A stretch of 64,000 nt of DNA from positions 372,001 to 436,000 of the forward strand of contig NZ_CP059187.1 of assembly GCF_014251375.1 (NCBI RefSeq), in the 5' to 3' direction. The notes under the pieces are model-generated. The model did no database searches. It saw nothing but the letters and a program-made list of their open reading frames with translations, and had not been told where the DNA came from. This document shows positions 58,892 through 64,000 of the stretch, in pieces (position 1 is the first letter of the stretch; every line of letters starts with the position of its first letter). Source of the stretch: Blattabacterium cuenoti (GTDB lineage Bacteria > Bacteroidota > Bacteroidia > Flavobacteriales > Blattabacteriaceae). The position numbers and the translations under genes were made by a program.

Positions 58892-59476
58892 TTATAATAA
58901 ATTATTTATTATTTTTTTTTCAATGAAAAAGGATATTTTTTCTATTGAATAAGAGGCATTTAATTCAACTATATTTTTTTCCCATTTACTACTATTCCAA
59001 ATAAATGCAGTTTTTTTATTATATTCTTCTATTCTTTTTTGTACAGTGATCATATCTGTATCATCGTCTCTATTACTTATTTTACCTCTTTTTAAAAGTC
59101 TATTAATTAATAATTTTTTTCTTATAAAGGAAAAAGAAAAAATTATATTTATTCTCCCCAAATAAAATTTATCTAATATTTTTTCTAAAGAAAAAATTTG
59201 ATTCCTAGTTCTAGGATACCCATCATATACAATCCCTTTAACGTGAAAATGTTTTTTCATTTCCAAATTTAACATATCTGTAGTTATTTTATCAGGAACT
59301 AATATTCCTTTATTAATATAATGACTCGCAAGTATTCCTAAATTGGTTTCTTTTTTTATGTGATTTCTAAACAGAATTCCAGTAGATAAATGAATAAATC
59401 CAAATTTGTTTGCTACAATCCTTGCTTGAGTTCCTTTTCCACATCCTGGTGGACCAAATAATATAATGTGTATCAT
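58892..59476 (-). CDS. adk: Adenylate kinase
   Basis: 194 residues, the short-LID type. P-loop G-P-P-G-C-G-K-G-T-Q, AMP-binding H-L-S-T-G and V-Y-D-G-Y-P-R-T are present. It equilibrates ATP, AMP and ADP. The sequence is more diverged than neighbours in the LID region (R-G-K-I-S-N-R-D-D-D). Pairs with obg in one operon. The 185-nt gap after it shows no clear feature. Confidence 0.95.
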   Translation of the reverse strand: MIHIILFGPPGCGKGTQARIVANKFGFIHLSTGILFRNHIKKETNLGILASHYINKGILVPDKITTDMLNLEMKKHFHVKGIVYDGYPRTRNQIFSLEKILDKFYLGRINIIFSFSFIRKKLLINRLLKRGKISNRDDDTDMITVQKRIEEYNKKTAFIWNSSKWEKNIVELNASYSIEKISFFIEKKIINNLL

Positions 59477-59661
59477 ATAAAAATTATGAATCTTATTTAC
59501 TATTTTACTTACAATAATGAATAATGATTTCCGATTCTTCTAATTCTATTCTAATAAATTGTAGAAAAAGAAGATTATTAGTTGGAGAGTTTTTTTTTGA
59601 TTTAATAAATAGTATTCAATCAAAATTTTTATGAAAAACTTTTTTTTTGTGACTTGTGTAT

Positions 59662-61056
59662 TTACAAATGAATAGTTTTTCCATAAGCATTTGCTACAGA
59701 TTCTAAAATAGATTCACTTAAAGAAGGATGTGGATGAATACTGTTTATTATTTCACAATGAGTAGCTTCTAATTTTCTAGAAACTACCACTTCGGAGATA
59801 ATTTCTGTGACATTATTTCCTATCATCTGACATCCCAACCATTCATCATATTTGGAATCAAAAATTACCTTAACAAATCCCTCTGGATTATCATCAGAGA
59901 TAGATTTTCCAAGTGCTGAAAAAGGGAATTTTCCTATTCTAATTTGATATCCTTTTTCTTTAGCTTCTTTTTCTGTATACCCAACAGAAGCTATTTCAGG
60001 AAAACAATAAACACATTTTGGAATATTATTATAATCTATTTTTGGAGAATTTAAACATTTTATATTTTCAACACATGAAATTGCCTCATGTGAAGCTACA
60101 TGCGCTAAAGAAGGGGTTTCTATTACATCTCCAATAGCATAATATTCATCTATATTAGTTCTATAATTTTTATCAACGGATATAAACTCTTTTTCAGTAG
60201 TGCGAATCCCTACCTCTTCTAATCCAATTGATTTAATATTTGGAGTAACTCCAATTGCGGAAAGTACTATATCTGTTTCTAACGATATTTCTTGTTTATT
60301 AATAGTTTGAATATGAACTGTAACACCTTTGTTTTTATTAAATTCTATTTTTTTAATAGTAGATGACAAATAAATTTTAATTCCTTTTTTCTCAAAAGAA
60401 TCTTTTAAATAAGAAGATATTTCTATATCTAAATTTGGAAAAATCTGGGGACAAATTTCTAAAATAGTAATCTCTGTCCCCATAGAACTATAAAAATATG
60501 CAAACTCTAAACCTATGGGGCCAGATCCGATAATAATCATTTTTTTAGGAAGTGTTTTAAGAGAAAGTGCTTCTTTATACCCTATAACTTTTTTTTCATC
60601 TTGTTGAAATTCTTTTTTTATTTTCGATTTTGATCCAGTAGCTATGATAATATGAGAAGCGTTATGTTCCTCTATTTTTTTTCCACTTTTTAATATTTCA
60701 ACTCTTTTCCCACTTTTTAATTTTGCATTTCCATATATAACATGAACTCCATTTTTTTTCATTAGAAATGAAACTCCTTTTTTCATTTTATTAACAACAT
60801 TCCTACTTTTTTGAATTATTTTTGAATAGTTAACTTTTATTTCATCTATTTCAAATAATTCTCTGTTTTTTTTTATATTTTGCAATATTTTAGCACTATT
60901 TAAAATAGATTTTGTAGGAATACATCCCCAATTTAAACAAACACCTCCTAAAGATTCTTTTTCAATAAGAGCAGTTTTCATCCCTAGTTGTGAAGCTCGT
61001 ATAGATGCAACATAACCCCCCGGTCCGCTTCCTAAAATAATAACATCAAAATACAT
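59662..61056 (-). CDS. lpdA: Dihydrolipoyl dehydrogenase
   Basis: 464 residues. FAD-binding G-S-G-P-G-G-Y-V-A, the redox disulfide C40/C45 in G-G-V-C-L-N-W-G-C-I-P, the NAD-binding G-S-G-P-I-G-L-E and the catalytic H-P-H-P-S-L-S-E are complete. It is the E3 subunit for pyruvate or 2-oxoglutarate dehydrogenase complexes. Confidence 0.97.
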   Translation of the reverse strand: MYFDVIILGSGPGGYVASIRASQLGMKTALIEKESLGGVCLNWGCIPTKSILNSAKILQNIKKNRELFEIDEIKVNYSKIIQKSRNVVNKMKKGVSFLMKKNGVHVIYGNAKLKSGKRVEILKSGKKIEEHNASHIIIATGSKSKIKKEFQQDEKKVIGYKEALSLKTLPKKMIIIGSGPIGLEFAYFYSSMGTEITILEICPQIFPNLDIEISSYLKDSFEKKGIKIYLSSTIKKIEFNKNKGVTVHIQTINKQEISLETDIVLSAIGVTPNIKSIGLEEVGIRTTEKEFISVDKNYRTNIDEYYAIGDVIETPSLAHVASHEAISCVENIKCLNSPKIDYNNIPKCVYCFPEIASVGYTEKEAKEKGYQIRIGKFPFSALGKSISDDNPEGFVKVIFDSKYDEWLGCQMIGNNVTEIISEVVVSRKLEATHCEIINSIHPHPSLSESILESVANAYGKTIHL

Positions 61057-61116
61057 AAATACAAGATATTATAAATCAAATAAAAATAAATAAATGTGAT
61101 CTATAATATAAATTTA

Positions 61117-61124
61117 CAAATTTA
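61117..61124 (-). promoter_or_regulatory. Promoter boxes for lpdA
   Basis: On the minus strand TAAATTTG (TAnnTTTG) is preceded by TTTG (rc of 61142-61145) with a 17-nt spacer, within the range reported for Flavobacterium promoters. It lies about 60 nt before the lpdA ATG. Confidence 0.48.
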
Positions 61125-61299
61125 ATTTTCATTAATTTTTGCAAAAAAAATATAAAAAAATCAAAAAAATAAATCATATAAAATTTTTTAAAAAAATTCG
61201 TTTTTTGTATGTATATTATATGATGCATTATGAAATTTAATTGAAAAAAAATCATAATAATAAAGATAACATCTAACTAATAAGAATAAGAATTAGATC

Positions 61300-61971
61300 A
61301 TGAAGTTTTTTATAGATACTGCTAATTTAGATGAAATAAAAGAAGCTAAAAAAATGGGGATTTTGGATGGTGTAACTACAAATCCTTCTTTAATAGCAAA
61401 AGAATCTATTTATAATAAAAATGATATTTATAAACATTACATATCTATTTGTAATATTTTAGGTAAAAAAAATTCAAAAAATGTTAGTGCAGAGATTGTT
61501 AGCGTTGATTACCTTGACATGGTACAAGAAGGAGAAGAGATTTCATCATTACATCCAAAAATTGTTGTTAAAATTCCTGCAACAGAAAACGGGATAAAAA
61601 CTATAAAATATTTATCAAAAAAAAACATTAAAACTAATTGTACACTCATATTTTCATCCGGACAAGCACTTTTAGCGGCTAAATCGGGATCTTATTATGT
61701 TTCTCCATTTTTAGGAAGATTAGATGATATCTCTCAAAATGGATTGGATTTAATAAAAGAAATTAAAACTATTTATAGTTTATATCGTTTTGATACAAAA
61801 ATTATAGCCGCATCTATACGTCATCCTTTACATATTATAGAATGTGCAAAAATAGGAATAGATGCTATAACTTCTCCAAGAAACATTATATCAAATCTTA
61901 TAAATCATCCTTTAACGAAAATAGGATTAGAAAAATTTTTAAAAGACTATAAGAAAAAAATACGTAATTAA
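61300..61971 (+). CDS. tal: Transaldolase, short TalC/FSA-like type
   Basis: 223 residues. M-K-F-F-I-D-T-A-N-L-D-E-I, G-V-T-T-N-P-S-L-I-A-K-E and the Schiff-base Lys (K91) in V-V-K-I-P-A-T fit the short transaldolase/fructose-6-phosphate aldolase group. Transaldolase is more likely since the family in Bacteroidetes is so annotated and a pentose-phosphate step is needed. Monocistronic, with rpoZ converging. Confidence 0.93.
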   Translation: MKFFIDTANLDEIKEAKKMGILDGVTTNPSLIAKESIYNKNDIYKHYISICNILGKKNSKNVSAEIVSVDYLDMVQEGEEISSLHPKIVVKIPATENGIKTIKYLSKKNIKTNCTLIFSSGQALLAAKSGSYYVSPFLGRLDDISQNGLDLIKEIKTIYSLYRFDTKIIAASIRHPLHIIECAKIGIDAITSPRNIISNLINHPLTKIGLEKFLKDYKKKIRN

Positions 61972-61985
61972 AAAAAGTGAAAATA

Positions 61986-62011
61986 TTAAATTGATTTAAT
62001 TTTTATTTTTC
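61986..62011 (+). terminator. Possible terminator for tal
   Basis: TTAAAT TG ATTTAA (61986-61999) is followed by T-rich DNA to 62011 on the plus strand. The stem is short and AT-only and lies in the last codons of rpoZ, so support is weak. Confidence 0.25.
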
Positions 62012-62306
62012 CATCTAAAAAATACTGTAAGGATATAGATGTAGGTTTTGGCAACTTCTCATAAAATTTTGATAATTCTATTTGCTCTTTGTTTTCAAAT
62101 ATTTCTTCCAAATGATTTTTATTCATTATACTAAATTCCTCTAATTTTCTATCTAAATCATTTTTTAAACGAGAACTAATTTCTCGACTTATTTTTTCTA
62201 AAATACAAATTACTTCATAAATGTTTCTTTTTGATAGTTTCTCCAAAACCATACGATCTACGGGTTCAGTATTCATTGGAGCTTTAATGTATTTTAAAAA
62301 ATTCAT
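61986..62306 (-). CDS. rpoZ: RNA polymerase omega subunit, Bacteroidetes type
   Basis: 106 residues from ATG 62306 (a TTG at 62312 in frame is less likely). N-I-Y-E-V-I-C-I-L-E-K-I-S-R near the middle and E-E-I-F-E-N-K-E-Q-I-E-L-S-K-F-Y-E-K-L-P-K-P match the flavobacterial omega-like protein that follows bamD. It would stabilise the beta' subunit. It lies 2 nt after bamD. Confidence 0.85.
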   Translation of the reverse strand: MNFLKYIKAPMNTEPVDRMVLEKLSKRNIYEVICILEKISREISSRLKNDLDRKLEEFSIMNKNHLEEIFENKEQIELSKFYEKLPKPTSISLQYFLDGKIKIKSI

Positions 62307-62308
62307 TT

Positions 62309-63043
62309 TCAATTATTCATTAATTTTTTATAAAGATCTTGCAATTTCTTTATATGATAGTAATTATTTGGATATGATTTGACATATTTCTTATATGATT
62401 CTAAAAAGTCAGAAATATTTTTTTTGTGATTTGTATTATTAGCTATGGCTATCCTATATCTAATAATACAAATTTTATATAAAACATTTTCTTTGAAATT
62501 GCTTTTTGGAAAATCATTTAAAAAATCTCGGAAAGAAACTAAAGCTGCATAATTTTTCTGCATAGAAAAATATATATTAGCTATATAATAATCTTTTTTT
62601 TCAATTTTTTTCAACAGTTCATTCAAAAGTTTATTCGCTTCTGTTATTTTAGAACTGTTTTGAAATCTTTGAATAAATTGATTTAAAATATCAATAGCCA
62701 TATAAGTATTTTTTTGATCTAAATCAAAATTCAACGAGGAAAAATAAAAATTTAATCCTTTTCTGAAAAATTCATATTCTTCAAAATTTTTTTCTTCTTT
62801 AGTTTCAGAATAAGACTGAATGTTTTTTCTATAAAAAAATTTTTGAAATAACTCTTTTTTTTCATCCCATTTACTATTATTGCGATTAATAATTTCTTTT
62901 CTATCTGTAGAATAAATTTCTTCTCTAACTTTTTCTTTACTTTCTCTATCTAGTACATTTAGTACATTACCGTATCCATATACAGAAGAACTTAAAAAAA
63001 CCAAAAATAAAATCAAAATACAAATATTTTTTTTTTGATTCAT
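62309..63043 (-). CDS. bamD: Outer membrane assembly factor BamD-like TPR protein
   Basis: 244 residues from ATG 63043. A hydrophobic signal (I-C-I-L-I-L-F-L-V-F-L-S-S-S-V-Y-G) is followed by TPR-like helices, with A-I-D-I-L-N-Q-F-I-Q-R-F and A-L-V-S-F-R-D-F-L-N-D-F-P-K-S as repeat cores. BamD normally has a lipobox Cys; none is at the end of this signal, so it may be periplasmic or only signal-anchored. Identified mainly by TPRs, length and its place before rpoZ. The N-terminal third is poorly conserved. Confidence 0.8.
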   Translation of the reverse strand: MNQKKNICILILFLVFLSSSVYGYGNVLNVLDRESKEKVREEIYSTDRKEIINRNNSKWDEKKELFQKFFYRKNIQSYSETKEEKNFEEYEFFRKGLNFYFSSLNFDLDQKNTYMAIDILNQFIQRFQNSSKITEANKLLNELLKKIEKKDYYIANIYFSMQKNYAALVSFRDFLNDFPKSNFKENVLYKICIIRYRIAIANNTNHKKNISDFLESYKKYVKSYPNNYYHIKKLQDLYKKLMNN

Positions 63044-63045
63044 AT

Positions 63046-63549
63046 TCAAAATTTTTTATCTAAATCACGATCAAATAAATAAAGCCCTAATTTTTCATCT
63101 CCTATTAATTCAATTTTACTTAATATACTTTTACTTAAATTTTCCTCTTCTATTTGTTTTTCTACATACCATTGTAAAAAGTTATATGTAAAATAATCTT
63201 TTTCTTGTAAAGATAATTCAACAAGAATATTAATTTCAGATGAAATTTTTATTTCATGTTCAAATAATTTTTGAAACAGTTCTTTCAAAGAATTATATGA
63301 ATAAGATTTTTCATAAAAATGTAAATTTTCATATGGAAAAATTGCTGCATATCCGCCTCTTTTATTAATATATCTCATTAACTTTAACATATGGTTTCTT
63401 TCTTCATTTGAATGATTGTATAAAAATTCACATATTCCTTCAAACCCTTTATATTCTGACCAAGATGCCATAGATAAATATAATTGAGAAGATTCCAATT
63501 CTCTAATCAATTGTTTTTTTAATCCTTTTTGTATTTTTTCACTAAACAT
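63046..63549 (-). CDS. ftnA: Ferritin (FtnA-like)
   Basis: 167 residues of the non-haem ferritin four-helix bundle. E17 in the first helix, E-x-x-H in E-E-R-N-H-M, a Glu in F-E-H-E-I-K and the late Q-W-Y-V-E-K-Q-I-E-E-E align with the E. coli FtnA ferroxidase site. It stores iron. It overlaps the bamD frame boundary closely (TGA of ftnA at 63046-63048) and lies 16 nt after dapA, an uncommon neighbour pair. Confidence 0.94.
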   Translation of the reverse strand: MFSEKIQKGLKKQLIRELESSQLYLSMASWSEYKGFEGICEFLYNHSNEERNHMLKLMRYINKRGGYAAIFPYENLHFYEKSYSYNSLKELFQKLFEHEIKISSEINILVELSLQEKDYFTYNFLQWYVEKQIEEENLSKSILSKIELIGDEKLGLYLFDRDLDKKF

Positions 63550-63565
63550 AAAATTTTTATTTTTT

Positions 63566-64000
63566 TTAAATTAAAATTTCTTTATTTTCTCCTAAAAAGG
63601 ATATCATTTTTCTTTTTAAAGAATCCGTTCCATTCAATAATGGAAGTCTTACATAGGAATTACATATTTTTATAATATTTAAAAACATTTTAATTCCAGT
63701 TGGATTTCCTTCTTTATAAATTAAATCAATCATAGAAAGAATTTCATAAAAAATATCAAAAGCCTTTTTGACATTATTCTTTTTAGCAAAAGAAACCATT
63801 TCAGAAACTTGATTTGGAAATCCTTGTGCTATTACAGAAATAACCCCATCTCCTCCTCCTAATATTATAGGTAAAGTGAGAAAATCATCTCCTGATATTA
63901 CACTAAAATTTTTTGGTTTTTTTTCAATAATTCTATAAGATTGCAAAACATTTCCAGACGCTTCTTTTATTCCTATTATTTTTTGAAAATCATTAGCTAA
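63566..64000 (-). CDS. dapA: 4-hydroxy-tetrahydrodipicolinate synthase, C-terminal part
   Basis: 145 C-terminal residues; the 5' part runs off the right edge. I-I-G-I-K-E-A-S-G-N holds the Schiff-base lysine (codon 63965-63967). V-I-S-G-D-D and G-G-D-G-V-I-S-V then follow, as in DapA. It condenses pyruvate with aspartate semialdehyde, opening the lysine/diaminopimelate pathway needed for peptidoglycan and for supplying lysine. Members of the family include other aldolases, but the details favour DapA. Confidence 0.94.
   Translation of the reverse strand, partial: LANDFQKIIGIKEASGNVLQSYRIIEKKPKNFSVISGDDFLTLPIILGGGDGVISVIAQGFPNQVSEMVSFAKKNNVKKAFDIFYEILSMIDLIYKEGNPTGIKMFLNIIKICNSYVRLPLLNGTDSLKRKMISFLGENKEILI

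Noticed and set aside
1-64000. CRISPR arrays, insertion sequences, prophage or toxin-antitoxin genes
   Set aside because: No regularly spaced direct repeats, transposase motifs or phage-like proteins were seen; nearly all sequence is accounted for by housekeeping genes.

Overview
The window looks like part of the chromosome of a reduced, AT-rich flavobacterial endosymbiont. The best match is Blattabacterium, the nutritional symbiont of cockroaches and Mastotermes. The reasons are the very low G+C, the dense single-copy housekeeping genes, the Flavobacteriales-type proteins and gene orders (rsfS-ftsH-cdsA-psd, ricT-mrcA, bamD-rpoZ, a menB-menA-hydrolase-menC-menE cluster, infA between secY and rpmJ), the lack of evident Shine-Dalgarno sequences, and several intergenic TAnnTTTG boxes of the Bacteroidetes promoter type. 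The genus call is inference. I see no insertion sequence, prophage, CRISPR array, toxin-antitoxin pair or other accessory island.

Layout. 1-5000: 3' end of superoxide dismutase, folB, tRNA-Cys(GCA), hemD, glmS and a short GT5-domain protein. 5000-12050: rnr, coaD, ricT, penicillin-binding protein 1A and a serA-like dehydrogenase. 12070-14950: a cysteine operon, cysE-cysK-cysJ-like. 15185-16426: icd. 16418-21036: a menaquinone operon in which menA is split by a homopolymer frameshift. 21124-22816: an unknown membrane protein convergent with nhaD. 22951-45936, minus strand: a very long translation block (rplM-rpsI-rpsB-tsf, gpmI, map, rpsL-rpsG-fusA, the S10/spc/alpha ribosomal genes, secY, rpoA, rplQ, eno), with rpmJ too short to stand out and rpmD absent. 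46182-64000: dnaK, psd-cdsA-ftsH-rsfS, a frameshifted birA, yidC-pyrG, the small SRP RNA, clpX, obg, adk, lpdA, transaldolase, rpoZ-bamD-ferritin and the 3' part of dapA.

How the genes work together. The window carries much of the ribosome and its assembly and targeting machinery (SRP RNA, SecY, YidC, FtsH, DnaK, ClpX). Around this are central carbon steps (enolase, phosphoglycerate mutase, transaldolase, isocitrate and lipoamide dehydrogenases) and biosynthesis useful to a host (cysteine, serine, lysine via dapA). Cell envelope and cofactor genes complete it (PBP1A, glmS, cdsA, psd, bamD; menaquinone, folate, CoA, haem, biotinylation).

No previously undescribed system stands out. The most interesting signals are signs of genome decay and possible compensation. 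menA and birA are interrupted, and the start of rnr is displaced, all next to poly(A/T) tracts where a one-base slip would restore the expected protein. Other points are a CysJ-like protein without its flavodoxin domain, a truncated L24, loss of L30, a BamD without a lipidation cysteine, and single substitutions at conserved acidic residues of CdsA and methionine aminopeptidase.
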